Source of the DNA: Arabidopsis thaliana
Taxonomy: Eukaryota > Streptophyta > Magnoliopsida > Brassicales > Brassicaceae
Reading direction: 5' to 3'
DNA length: 64,000 nucleotides
Assembly: GCF_000001735.4 (NCBI RefSeq)
Contig: NC_003075.7
Coordinates: forward strand, 4,713,001-4,777,000
Below the pieces are notes generated by a model. It saw only the letters and a list, made by a program, of their open reading frames with translations. It did not search any database and was not told the origin of the DNA. The translations under genes were made by a program, and so were the position numbers. Below are positions 10,738 through 21,266 of this stretch, one piece after another; positions within the stretch are counted from its first letter, which is position 1, and each line of letters opens with the position of its first letter.

Positions 10738-13481
10738 ATGTCTCCCGTCTTTTTCCTTCGAAATCAAAAGATGAGCGACCTAGAGGATTCTCAGAACAAG
10801 AGCAACCACATTTACGGCGACAACGAGAGTTCATTAGAGATGATGTCGGCGGCGTCACCGCAGCAAGGACACGGGCGCGTTGTAACTCTAGGTCGAATGG
10901 GTCCAATCCGTCGACCGTCGACCAGAGGCGACAAGCCGAAGAAGAAAAAAGCTCTCAAGCAAAAGGGAGGCGCGTCGATGACGAACAACGACCTGGTCAA
11001 CCTTCGGAGTAGATGCCAGGTTCCGGCGGAGGTGACTATGATACTCCCAAGGCCGCCGCTGTCGCCTAAGAACGTGTAGCCCGGGTGTTGTTGTGCTTAA
11101 GCCAATTTCTTTGAGAAATGTGACCTATTTTTCCCGATTCCGGCGTGCATCCTCGAGATGCTCTACTGCCTTGGCTTCGCCTTTCCTCATATGTGCCCAA
11201 ATTTCGTCTGCCACGTACTGGCGTTATTTATGCGGGCCCAGGAAATAAACAAAGAATTCGGCTGCCATGACCTGCTTCAGCTTTGCCAGGTCAAGACCAA
11301 CGCCAGGAGCGACCAGGGGACGTACTACATCAGCGCTCGTCCCGGATCTCTGATCCTAGGCGGTTTGAAGGCCTAGGTCACTAACCTGGGTCAGATGAAG
11401 ACCAAAGTTTTGACCTTTATTGTTTTTGTCGAATCCTTGATTGCTTCTGTTGAATACTAGTACCGCTACTAATATTGCTTGTCTTTTGATGGTTTTGCAG
11501 CAAGAACCAAAGAGGTTACCCTGTCAAAAACGGAACTCCAGCTGTTAACCCTTCTCCGACGTGGTCAGACCGACTGGGCCACATTCAGCAGGGATCGCAT
11601 AGTAGCTGCTCTCGCCGTAGCTCCAGCAGTTCCAGCAATTGCCCCTCCAGCAGCGCAGCGAGATCTGATCGAAGAGGTCCCGCAGGTCGAACCGAACCCC
11701 GAGGAAGATCTGCCTTAGGTACGAGTTTCATCATCATTTTTTTTGTTTTTGTGCACGAGTCATTGTGCTAGCTGCGCGATCGAGCTGCTAAATAACAAAT
11801 GTCGTGCTTTATTTGTCCAGTTCCTCCCAACTCCAGCTTTACTTCAGACCTCCCGCTCATTTCCAGAAGAAGAATGAGGCGACCAAGTCTTCGTGTTCAA
11901 CGAGCCAACGCTGGGGCTCCTGCTCGTGCTGGTGATTTATCGGTCGCGGTAACCGCGGCTCAAAACAATCTAGCTGTCTCCAGCACATCTGCCTCGGCTT
12001 CTCATCCTTTGCTTCCTGAGATCAATACCGGGACCTCGGCTGCAGCAGGTCAGGCAGATAACAATCAGGTCGCTCAGGTCTCTGATGGTGCACCTTCTTC
12101 CCCGAAGAGAGCTCGGACCTAGCCGGAGGTGCGCCCGACGACTGAGCTGGTCGTGATTGATCAGGAGGTCACCCCTCCCAAGGAAGAGAGGGTGGAACCT
12201 GCGGCTGCTAACCCGGAGGGAGCTATGTCCGCAGACAGGCGGTTATCAAGTAGGTCCCAAGGCGAAGGCCGAGGATCAAGAGTGGGGGCAGGTCTTCCTC
12301 CCAAGGTCTGAACCGGTCTCAAGAAGTGAGACAGACGTCCAACTCTGGTGAGGGTCTGCGGAAAGCAGGCCCTTCCACTGGTCTTACACTCACGATCGTG
12401 ATCATCCAATCGTTGAGGACGAGGCCGGATTGGCGAATCTGCTTCGCCACATCAAAGGGAGCAACTGCCAGGTTCCCGGTGTGAAGAATATGGCCGAGGC
12501 GGCGGCTTATGCCGACATGATGGCGAAGGAGGGCCAGGTAATAATCGATAACTGCCTCTTTCTACTTCCATTTTTATGCTAGTTCTAATCTCTGTTTTGC
12601 CTTTGGTAGGCGATAGCTGCTACGAACAAGCTGGTTGCTCTCTATGAGCAACGTCTGAGCAAGGTTCCCTCGGCAAACGAGCTTGAAGAAGAGAAGATTC
12701 TCATTCAGGAGCTGACAGCGAGTGTGAAGGCTGGTCAGGAACGTGAGGTCTCGTTCTAGGTATGCCTCGATTATGATTTGTTTGTTTATATTTTACCGAT
12801 GATGTGATGGTTCTGACCTGGTTGTGATTTCAGGCGGAGAACGAGAAGTTGAAAATGGAGCTATCCATTTCGAAAGATCTCGAAAAAGGTTATGCTGAGA
12901 AGATTGGAGCCATGGAAATTAAGATCGGGGGATTGGAGGCAGATAAGCAGACAGCGAGGAACCAGATCCATCGCTTGAATGAAAAGAAGGACAAGCTCTC
13001 TAAAAGAGTGTTGGACCTGACTTCCACTGCGCAGGGAGCGAAGAAGGCGGTTCACGATGCTAAGGTTGAACTGGCTGCTGCGTATTCGAAGTTGCTGGCT
13101 GGGATCAAGGACAAGTGGGTCGCCAAGAAGGAGTTCACCGTGCTGGAAGGTCAAGCAGCCGAGGTGGAGTCAAACTTGGCTTTGATCGACCAGATCATGA
13201 AGGCTGCTATCGATCAGACCATGGAGAGACCTCGGTTGCAAGCTGAGCTGGATGACCTGGAGGCGAGATGCGCATCGAAGGAGGTATCAGATTTCACTCT
13301 GAGCAAGCTGGATATCCCGCAGGTTTCAGAGATGTCAGTGGTACGTCCGTTGGACGTCGATGAGCAAGGAACGCCGATCGGCTTGGATGAGTTTGGGAGC
13401 AACAAAGATGCGTTTCCAGGAGGTCTCACAGAGGATTCCGGTACGGTCTTACCCACGCCAACCGAGGAACCGAAGGAGTGA
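10738..13481 (+). pseudogene. Antisense ORF (aORF) of Tat-1, spliced gypsy-type transposon-domain gene
   Basis: A multi-exon gene runs opposite to the element's gag-pol. Exon 1 (ATG 10738 or 10771) is Lys/Arg-rich. The next part (11158-11376) contains LGFAFPHMCPNFVCHVLALF and ISARPGS, which I recognise as the 'putative gypsy type transposon' domain (Transposase_28-like) of such antisense ORFs. An Ala/Pro-rich middle follows. A long coiled-coil C-terminus (12834-13481) ends in an acidic, Pro-rich tail. Intron borders look intact at 12538-12609 (GT..TTTGGTAG) and 12760-12833 (GT..GATTTCAG). The coding sequence is broken by a stop at 11079 and by a TAG at the 12757-12759 exon end. Its function in Tat elements is unknown. 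Confidence 0.75.
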
Positions 13482-14572
13482 TCACTTACACTCCTTGTTT
13501 TAAGCTTTTGTGTTTTCGTTTCAGACTTAGTGTCTAGGAAGGCTTTCATCCTTTTGTTTGTTTCTTTTTGAACGTGGTGCCTGAGAAGGCTTTTATCCTT
13601 TGTTCGGTTTAAGTACTTTGATGTTTGGGAAGGCTTTTATCCCTTAACATGTTCTTTTTGTTTCTTATTCGTGTGTTGACACTTTGTCGATTTTAGTGTG
13701 TAAACACCTCGTTTAGTTCATGTTCCAGATAATACTTAGACTCGTTTCAAGTCCAAGTTATTTCGGATGTGATATGGTATGTTCTTCGTAGGTTCAAACT
13801 TAAGTCAGTTTGAGTTGGTTTATCTCGGGGACCTGTTGAAGTGGGTCACACAAGGGACCTGCCAGATTTTGGAAGCTGGGCTTGTGGTATTGCCAGATCG
13901 CGAATGAAACCTTCGTTTCTTCCTTGTTTAATAGATATGGTTGTCGTAGGTGAGCTCCTATGAAGTCGAAGTGATGTGCTTTTATGGGCAAGGTTCACTG
14001 TCGACTTTTCAGAAGCGAGATCACAAAGTGGATCCGCCAACATTCGGGTGTTGGGCTTTAGGTATCGTAAGATTACGAATGACTTTTAAATCGTAGTGGA
14101 AACTATTGTTTTGCAAAGCATGATATTGAGTATCTAAATTTTCTTTTATTCTTATCTCGGAATTGTTGAGTACAAATGAGGTAAAGCGAACGACGATCTG
14201 ATTTCTGGTCACCTAGAAAGGACCTGCTTGATATCGAGAGATGGTTGAACTGTTAGGTGAGCAGCTAACCTTCTTTGATGGAGGATGTGATGTCCGTTTT
14301 CCGTGTTGATGAAAAATGTTTCAAACGGACGAGTTAAGATGGTGGCTGCATTCGCGGAGGGAACTGCCTGCATAACCGGTTGGAGGATTAAGCCTTATCG
14401 TAGTTCGATTGAAGTGGTGGATGCGCTCTTGGGTGGAGCTGCCTACGTACCCTGCCAAGGGATCAAGCTTTATCGTAGTTCGATTAAAGTGGTGGTTGCG
14501 CTCTTGGGGGAAGCTGCCTACGTACCCTACCAAGGGATCAAGCCTTATCGTAGTTTGATTGTTTTTGAGTAC
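13482..14572. other. Spacer between Tat-1 antisense ORF and integrase, with short repeats
   Basis: Both coding units end facing each other here, so this is a shared 3' region. It holds three spaced copies of GAAGGCTTTYATCC (about 13538, 13586, 13630). Next comes an imperfect repeat around 13850-14100 with the word pairs GGGACCTGCCAG / GTGGATCCGCCAAC and GGGCTTGTGGTATTGC / GGGCTTTAGGTATCG. The 75-bp triple repeat ends the spacer. No credible coding frame. Confidence 0.6.
14338..14562 (-). repeat. 75-bp tandem repeat, three copies, just past the Tat-1 integrase stop
   Basis: The word TATCGTAGTTYGATT recurs at 14396, 14471 and 14546, exactly 75 bp apart. Each unit also carries GCTGCCTACGTACCCT (first copy diverged) and GGGATCAAGC. 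On the element's sense strand the order is GAACTACG, GCTTGATCCC, GGGTACGTAGGCAGC. The same word order occurs once at the equivalent place in Tat-2 (about 21195-21235), so the motif is conserved between two otherwise diverged Tat elements. Confidence 0.85.
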
Positions 14573-15694
14573 CTATTCGTGGTATTTCTTGAGATGCATG
14601 GCATTCCAAGGCCGTAACTCAGGTACCCTGTTGATAACTTTCTCTAGCTTATAGACGCCGTCACGTACCACCTCGGTGATTCGATAGGGACCTTCCCAGT
14701 TGGTTCCCAGCTTTGTGGCGTTTAGCTCTCTCGTGTTGCTGAACACTTTTCGTAAAACGAGCTCTCCCACTTCGAATCTATGAATTTTGATATTGGAGTT
14801 ATAGTAGCGGGCAGCATCTTGTTGATAGTTTTGAACTCGGATCATTGCTTGATCTCTGCGTTCATCGATGAAGTCCATGTTGTCCTGTAACATTTGCGTG
14901 TTCAGGTACGAGTTAACAGGACTGGCGGTCCTTCTCACGCTTGGTACTATGGTTTCGACAGAGATTACAGCTTCTAGACCATAGGTGAGAGAGAACAGTG
15001 TTTCTTGCGTTGATTCGCAAGGTGTTGTTCGGTAGGCCCAGAGAACTCCGTGGAGTACGTCGGACCATATTGACTTTTTGGAATCGAGTCTTTTCTTGAT
15101 GTTGCTAAGTATAGCTTTGTTGGCGGCTTCTGCCTGTCCGTTACCTTGTGGGTAACGCGGAGTGGATGTGGTAAGACGGATCTTCCACTTGTCGCAGAAT
15201 GCTTTGATTTTTCCCGAGGTGAGGTTAGTCCCGTTATCGGTGACGATCTCATATGGTATGCCATGTCGACGTACGATGTTTTCCCACAATAAGTCCTCAA
15301 CTTGTTTCTCGGTTACCTGTGTGAAGGCTTTAGCCTCAATCCATTTGGTAGAGTAGTCGGTGAGGACCTGCAGATTTTTTAGTCTCTTCTTCCCACAGGA
15401 GGCTTCCATGGGTCCTACGACGTCCATGGACCACTTCATGGACGGGTAAGGAGAAGAGATCGAGGACATTTCTTCGGGGGGTTGATGCAGAGTAGGTGCA
15501 TGTCGTTGGCACTTATCGCACCTGAGTGAGTGAGCTATGCAATCGGCTAGCATTGTTGGCCTGAAGTAGCCTTGCTTTTTGATTCTAAGGGCAAGGGTAC
15601 GTCCACTGCAATGGCTACCACATTGTCCTTCGTGCATGCTTTTCATGAGTTCTTTTGTTTGTTGCACACCATATAGGGACATGCGACGCTGCAA
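14573..15694 (-). pseudogene. Tat-1 integrase
   Basis: A 373-codon frame covers nearly the whole integrase. The zinc-binding HHCC region spans MHEGQCGSHCSG to LRCDKCQ. The catalytic triad is D in WSMDVVGPM, D in IVTDNGTNLTSG and E in [10 protein letters not shown]. The C-terminus has WEGPYRITEVVRDGVYKLE and ends in MHLKKYHE. The triad is complete, so this part could encode a nearly intact domain. The link to the upstream RNase H is broken by a frameshift near 15690, and the element lacks RT and gag. Integrase joins element cDNA to the host genome. Confidence 0.9.
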
Positions 15695-15756
15695 TTCATA
15701 TGTCTCCCTTCCATGATGCAGTACCTTGCACTCTGGGCTTTGAGTTTTTTGGCCTC

Positions 15757-16740
15757 CTACTTGTCGAGAGGTGTGATCCCTCGTTCAATGTAGTCAATGA
15801 TTGGGATTCTCCAGTCGTTGTACAATTCAGGTTCGTACGGGGCAGGTTGTTCGGGGGTTTCGAGCTCTGGCTCCTCCTCCGTTGCACTTGCCTCCGCAGC
15901 TGCAGCGAGAGCTCTAGCTGCGGCGGTGGTGCTTCGGGTTACTCGCGTGAAGTTGCAAGTTGTCGAGGTTTCCATCCCAGCATGTTTGACCGTTAGGTCG
16001 ATGCTCGCGTGTTCTATTTCTTCGACCGGGATAATTCTTTTGACGAAAGGATCTGAAGTAGAAGCGAGAGCTGTCATGGCGTCTGTAGAGGTGTTTTCTC
16101 CTCTGGATATCCTTGTTAATTCAAACGATTCGAACTGTTGGGTCAAGGTTTTGACCAGTTCGAGGTACGCTTCCATGCGCTCGTCTTTAGCTTTGTATTT
16201 CCCGTGGAACTGGCTTGTGACGAGTTGGGAGTTGCTATGGGCGTGTATTTCGCGGATCCCCATTCCTTGAGCTACCTTAATGCCAGCAATGAGGGCTTCA
16301 TACTCAGACTCGTTGTTTGATGCGTTGAATCCAAATCGGAACGATTGTTCGATGACTTCCCCGGTGGGGGAGGTGATTTGTATTCCTACTCTGGATCCTT
16401 GTCGGTTGGAGGAGCCGTCGACGTGGAGGAGCCATTTCTTATTAGAGTTGGTTCCATCTAGGTACGCTAACGGGAGCTCGATTACAAAGTCGGCTAGGAT
16501 CTATGCTTTCAAGCTGGTTCTGGTGCAATATTCCATATCGTACTCGCTTAATTCTATGGCCCATTTTGCAAGTCGTCTTGATTGGATCAGACTATGCAGA
16601 ATGGTTCTGATTGGTTGGGACGCCATCAGTACGATGGGGTGTGATTGGAAATATGGTCTCAGTTTTTGAGCTGACATGACTACGGCCAGTGCCAGTTTTT
16701 CCATTGCTGGATAACGGGTTTTAGCGTCTATCAACAAGTA
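15757..16740 (-). pseudogene. Tat-1 RNase H region: end of RT-RNase H plus archaeal-type RNase H
   Basis: Minus-strand codons from 16740 (KTRYPAMEKLALAVV) carry the end of the RT-linked RNase H and the SQPIRTILHSLIQSRRLAKW block. A TAG at 16498-16500 interrupts the frame. The same frame then encodes the second, archaeal-type RNase H: WLLHVDGSSNRQGS (first Asp), SNNESEYEALIAG (Glu), then HSNSQLV, where active enzymes have DSQLV. An Ala/Glu/Pro-rich linker leads to DWRIPIIDYIERG, the Tat linker before integrase. A second stop lies at 15757-15759. The Asp to Asn change in HSNSQ argues against activity. Confidence 0.85.
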
Positions 16741-17445
16741 TGATTTAATAACCTCCTAAGTTTTTATAAGTAAATCAAAATAAACACCTAAACATGTGCT
16801 ATATCACATGTCCGAAACTTACTGGTGATGCGTGCATCCTTGGGAAACGGCCGTACCTACCCCTCAAATCCATTGGTTCCTTCTCCTACTTGGTTATCTA
16901 TCAAATGATAATCTTACTCAATTAAGGACTAATCGGCGGTTACTAACACTAACTAAGGTCGGAAAACTTACCGACTTCCGAATCAGAACTTTTTGCGGGT
17001 TTTCTCATCTATGCTAACTTAGAGCGAATTTTGGGTGGAGGTTTCCTAATGAGGTCGACAGTATTTATAGGGTTTTAGGTCGGTTTATCAAGCTACTACA
17101 TCATCGGTGCCTCGCCCCTAGTCGTGCCCCTCTTGGCGACACATGGCCTCGAGTCACCGCTAGAGACACCCAGCGCAATCCATTTGTTGACAGCCGTCCT
17201 GGGGATGCTGAGGTGGCGACAGCCGTCCTAGGGATGCTGAGGTGGCGACAGCCGGCCCTGAGTCACTACCTACTTGTCGGCCAACCAGAAACAGCTATGT
17301 GGCCGATCGGCATCCGCATGATTATGGCGGCCCGACATAACCGATCCTCAGCCATAAAACACTGAAGAAGCTTACCCACCTGCTTGTCGCCTAAAGCTGG
17401 TCGATGATGTGGCCAACTTCTGGCCGCACCTTCGCCGCACACGCT
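16741..17445 (-). repeat. Probable minus-strand LTR segment, unassigned
   Basis: It begins on the plus strand TGATTTAATAACC, right where Tat-1 RNase H coding stops. A minus-strand TATA box (CTATAAATAC, complement of 17061-17070) points left, with transcript-like sequence between it and 16741. That is the layout of an LTR's R-U5 part ending in ..ATTAAATCA. Around 17190-17250 a 31-bp unit (GACAGCCGTCCT..GATGCTGAGGTGGC) is tandemly repeated. The segment appears to resume at 19942 after the solo LTR. The far LTR border and family could not be fixed. Confidence 0.45.
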
Positions 17446-19941
17446 TGTAACGCCCCCGAGCCTGGCCATGACCGTCCCGGGTGGCATCACAAATTGGAAA
17501 GAACCAGTCGCAACTCGCCAAAGTCCTAGGGTTCCAAGCCCTCGGCCAAATTGCATATGGTCCTCTCTCCACCAGATTCTCCGCGTAGGCTTGCCAACCA
17601 TTGCGGCGAACCTAGTGTTGTCCGGCTTAGACAAAGCCTTGTATCATCTCAAACCATCCGCATTTGTAAAACAATTGTACTTAAATGATATTCGAATAAA
17701 ACCTACCAAAAACAAACGATTAGTAAACAGATCCGCATATAAAACTCGTAAAAATACAAAATCAGGTTTTACTAAAGCAACTAAGAAAAAATAATAACCT
17801 AATCCGGAGGCCTTGCGTTCGTCTTCCCTCTTGACAGCCGAGACTACGGGCGCCTGAAAGAAAAGTAGAATCATGAGTAATCTAGCATTACTCAGTGAGG
17901 CGGGACCATGCAGCACACAACCTATGGCAACTCTAAGCCAACTAATGCAGTTCTATCCTAGAGGGCTAACGAACAAAAGCAAGCAAGAAAGAAAGAATGT
18001 AACAGGGATCAGAGAAACATGAGGAAGCAAAGAAACACACAAGACACACAAACTGGACAAGACTCGATCTATCCTAGACTCGACCTAGACTCAACCTATA
18101 CTCAACATGTGGGCCCTGTGCTCCATTCCTCCTCACACAAAACGTCAGAAGTTAAGTTCTCCTACATGGATCCGTCAACCTGACCAACCACTTGTTGAAC
18201 CCACACAGGATACCAACAAGATCATACTCTATGAACCCACACACGATACCAATAAGTCTGACTCAACCTACATAGGATACCAATAAGTCCGACTCTATTA
18301 AACCCACACTGGATACAGATAAGTCCACAATGCATCGTCATGCACCCTCGACCTAGGTTCCGAGGCTAACCAACGAGCGTTCCCTTTGGGACCAAGGCTC
18401 GAAGGCTCCACACACACAAGCAGAAAATGGCAAGCACCCTAAACTAGACTCAATCTATGATCCATGGATTCCGCATCCACGATCACCTAGACACTCAAAC
18501 AATGCACATCTCTCATCCGCCATGGATTCGAGATGGCGACAGTCAAGCAGGACTTACAAGACTCACATACAAAGAAAAGAAACAAAACATGCAACACAAC
18601 CAAACAAGCAAGAAACACATAAACAAGCAAGCCCTAGAAATCTACATGCAACACACAACCTTGCCGGATTATGAATAACAAAGACAAGCATGAAGGGTGA
18701 TGAGTTCTATATGAGATTCATTTAACTTAGTCGGATTTTTGACATGCATGGAAAAGATGAACGATGAGGTTTCTAAGTGCTCTACATGCATTAAGGGCAT
18801 AGCTTATCAACATGCAACCAAATTCGAAAATGATGAAACCCTAGCATGAAAATGCAACAAGAAAAGGTGGGCGCAAACTCACAAACTCGACTTTCTCCTC
18901 AAGATCTTCCTCCGCCATCTCCTTGAAACGTCTCTTAATCTCCTCTAAAACCTCTCGCGAAAACTCTCATTAGAACTTTCAAAAACGCTCACTAAGACTC
19001 ACTAAAAACTCTCGAAAACTTCTAAGTCGTTTTTTGATTCTCAAGAGGAATGTTCGGAAGTGAGGAGGGTGGTTTATATAGAGGGTCTGGTCGTTTGGCA
19101 AGAGTTAGAGTCCTAAGATACTTAGCTCAAGCCCATCGACACTTGGCAATGCGCGTTCCAATCACTCGCACATGGAAGTGAATTCGGCCGTGTGGCAATG
19201 ACAAATGGCAAGCATTTTGCATGGTGTCCGACCAAGGGACTTGGGATCCTAGTCTATTCTCTTCAGCTCCACGCGAGCCGACTTGGTCACCAAGTTTGCT
19301 TTATTTGACTTGCATGACTCGCCCGAATGGATTCGGCTCCAAGTTTCCTTCACTTCTATAAATAACGCAACCCTTATTCGCCCACTTTACCACTCCAAAT
19401 ACTTAGACAAAATTAATCATCTTTTCCTCGAAAATCTTCAAGTCCCTAGCTCTCGACCATAGAGTCTTGGTCGGGTGATTCAACTCGATCTCTTGACCGA
19501 TGAATCCTCCAAATCCATCCGATTCTTTCCTTCCAAATCGGATTTCTTCTTACTTCTGTTAGCTGTGGAAACCACTCTCGTGGATCAAGTCATTTTGATT
19601 TGGTTCGGGTCAAGCATTCTTGGATCACACTCGGACTGGGATATCCGATTACCATTCTCAAGATTTGGCCATGGATCACAAAGGTCTCGACGGTTCCTTG
19701 AAAACTCGGCCCATGAGTTCCACTTTTGCGTTTAACTTGGAGGGCTTCATTGACAGCTTTGAAGCGAGGGCAACATAATCACCTTCCTTTTCTTCTTTCA
19801 CCTCCGGAGTTTTTCTTCTTCCATGGACTTCTCCTTAGCCCTTCCCCTTCTCCTTCCATGGAAGCTTACTTAACTCACGCAAAAGTTTAAAGCTTAGCTC
19901 AACTCCTCCGGTCTTCTTACTTCCAGGCAAGGGGTGCTACA
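17446..19941 (+). repeat. 2.5-kb solo LTR
   Basis: It starts TGTAACGCCCCCGAGCC and ends GGGGTGCTACA, so its ends are inverted TGTA..TACA. It is flanked by ACGCT (17441-17445) and ACGCC (19942-19946), a 5-bp duplication with one T/C difference. A plus-strand TATA box (CTATAAATA) lies at about 19356-19364 with CGCAACCC following, placing the transcription start about 570 bp before the end; a second TATATAG lies near 19074. There is no coding frame, primer site or partner LTR, so I read it as a solo LTR. The TGTAACGCCC start resembles the smaller solo LTR at 4036, but the interiors differ. Confidence 0.65.
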
Positions 19942-20240
19942 ACGCCGGCCATGGGTTGAGCACACGTCCATCTCGGCCAAACTCACGGTGCCGAGGGTCA
20001 CTTACACTTTGTACTGCGTTCGTACTGCATGCATACTACGGGCGTACTGCGGACGTACTGCGGGCATACTACAGGCATACTGCGGGTGTACTACAGGGAT
20101 ACTACGGGCATACTGCGGGCGTACTGCGGGTTGGTTTTCTCATCCTTTAGAAAATTCAACGATCCAACTTAGTCTTACTCAAGGTGAGGTATATTATAGT
20201 TGGAGAGCGATCCCTTTCAATGGGAGTGGAGGAACTTCTA
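19942..20240. other. Continuation of LTR-like host DNA with minisatellite
   Basis: It follows the solo LTR's right target duplication and should be the other half of the DNA split at 17445. It is dominated by the 11-bp minisatellite at 20011-20131. The junction with the Tat-2 antisense ORF lies somewhere in 20160-20275; no clear LTR end or target duplication was found to fix it. Confidence 0.4.
20011..20131 (+). repeat. 11-bp minisatellite, 11 copies
   Basis: Eleven consecutive units of consensus GTACTGCGGGC, with G/A and C/T variants such as ATACTACGGGC, run without a gap over 121 bp. Most differences are transitions. Because 11 is not a multiple of three, the repeat opens all three forward frames, giving spurious Tyr/Cys/Arg-rich peptides that are not genes. 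Confidence 0.9.
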
Positions 20241-20424
20241 TTTCATTGCAAAGATCCTAACTATGCTCTACATGTACCTTCGTGCCCGAGGTCAGGTTCC
20301 GGGGCTTGTGAATGCCCCGGTCGAGGAGGTCCTGTCTGACAGTGAAGAAGACGATGAAGAGGAAGACAGCAACCCTTGGAAGCGCGTCAAGAATGAGCCC
20401 GAAGAAATGCAGAACCGGCGATGA
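20241..20424 (+). pseudogene. 3' exon of the Tat-2 antisense ORF
   Basis: The plus-strand frame ends with LRARGQVPGLVNAPVEEVLS, then an acidic run SDSEEDDEEEDSN and a basic end, with stop TGA at 20422-20424. An acidic C-terminal tail and a position opposite the integrase match the Tat-1 antisense ORF (acidic tail ending at 13481). Upstream coding sequence is lost at the junction with LTR-like DNA. Without the neighbour comparison this would be unrecognisable, so the assignment is mainly positional. Confidence 0.55.
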
Positions 20425-21266
20425 AGGAGCCTGTTCCTGAGCCTCTCCCATAAATGTCCCCGAAATTGACTTCACTTCGCTTTTATTTTATTTTCAACTC
20501 GTTATGGGCTTCGGCCCATTTTTAATTTATGGAAACTTTCGCTATTTTCCTGATTTCGAAATATTCTTTTTGGAGATACGCTTTAAATGGAGATTATGGT
20601 CCCCAAGGGATACAATGTCCTTATAAATTGACACTTTAACTTTTCTTTATTCTTCACCTTTCTCTCTTTCTTTCGCATGCATGGAATTCAACCTTCGATG
20701 TTCGGAATCCATGCTAGATTTCTCCAGGGTCAGAATGATTGATGGAGATGTGCCAAATGTGCCAAGAAGGCGACGCTCTCCACCTCGTGGCTTCTTCAGA
20801 TCCCAAATCCGAGCTCCATGTGCTTTGATCAAGGACCTCCCAGAAAGTGATCAATAAATCGCGATGGCATTCATAAAAGCACTCGTGATAAAACACCTGA
20901 AGCTTACGCTAGAGAGGAGGAAGCTCCAAAAAAAGATTCACCGAATTCAACGAGAAGAATCTCCTAATCCGAGGTTGGGATCTCCGAGTTTGCATGCATT
21001 CCGAATTGTTCTTCTCATCGAGAAGAATCTCCTAATCCGAAGTGCATGTGTGACGACACTTTGCCTTATTTTCTTATTGCTGAATAAATGTATGTTCGCA
21101 TAGTCGAACTTTATTTGCTTTGTTCGTTCACGGAGTCGAACTCTTTTTTCAATGCCAAAATAATATAAAATTTATTAGTAGCTGAACTCGTTTCCCAGCT
21201 GCCTACATACCCATTGCGGGATCAATCCACACCGTAGTTCAAGTACAACATAAAAAAGTGTGTCAC
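20425..21266. other. Spacer between Tat-2 antisense ORF and integrase
   Basis: No credible coding frame. AGAAGAATCTCCTAATCCGA occurs twice (about 20952 and 21021), so there is a local duplication of about 70 bp. A single copy of the motif set GCTGCCTACATACCC, GGGATCAATCC and CGTAGTTCAAG lies at 21197-21240, matching the triple repeat of Tat-1. Confidence 0.6.

Larger units (their letters stand above)
9718..16740 (-). mobile_element. Tat-1: 3' part of a Tat-lineage Ty3/gypsy element
   Basis: In minus-strand order: RNase H end and archaeal-type RNase H (16740-15757), integrase (15694-14573), spacer with repeats, an antisense ORF on the plus strand (13481-10738), a purine tract and the 3' LTR (10225-9718). 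An antisense ORF between integrase and 3' LTR plus a second RNase H is diagnostic of the Tat/Retand/Ogre lineage. Gag, protease and most of RT are missing: the element is cut at 16740 in RNase H by LTR-like DNA starting TGATTTAATAACC. It carries stops and frameshifts throughout. Confidence 0.85.

Noticed and set aside
19934..20260. Cys/Tyr/Arg-rich frames at the minisatellite
   Set aside because: They are translations of the 11-bp repeat in different phases.
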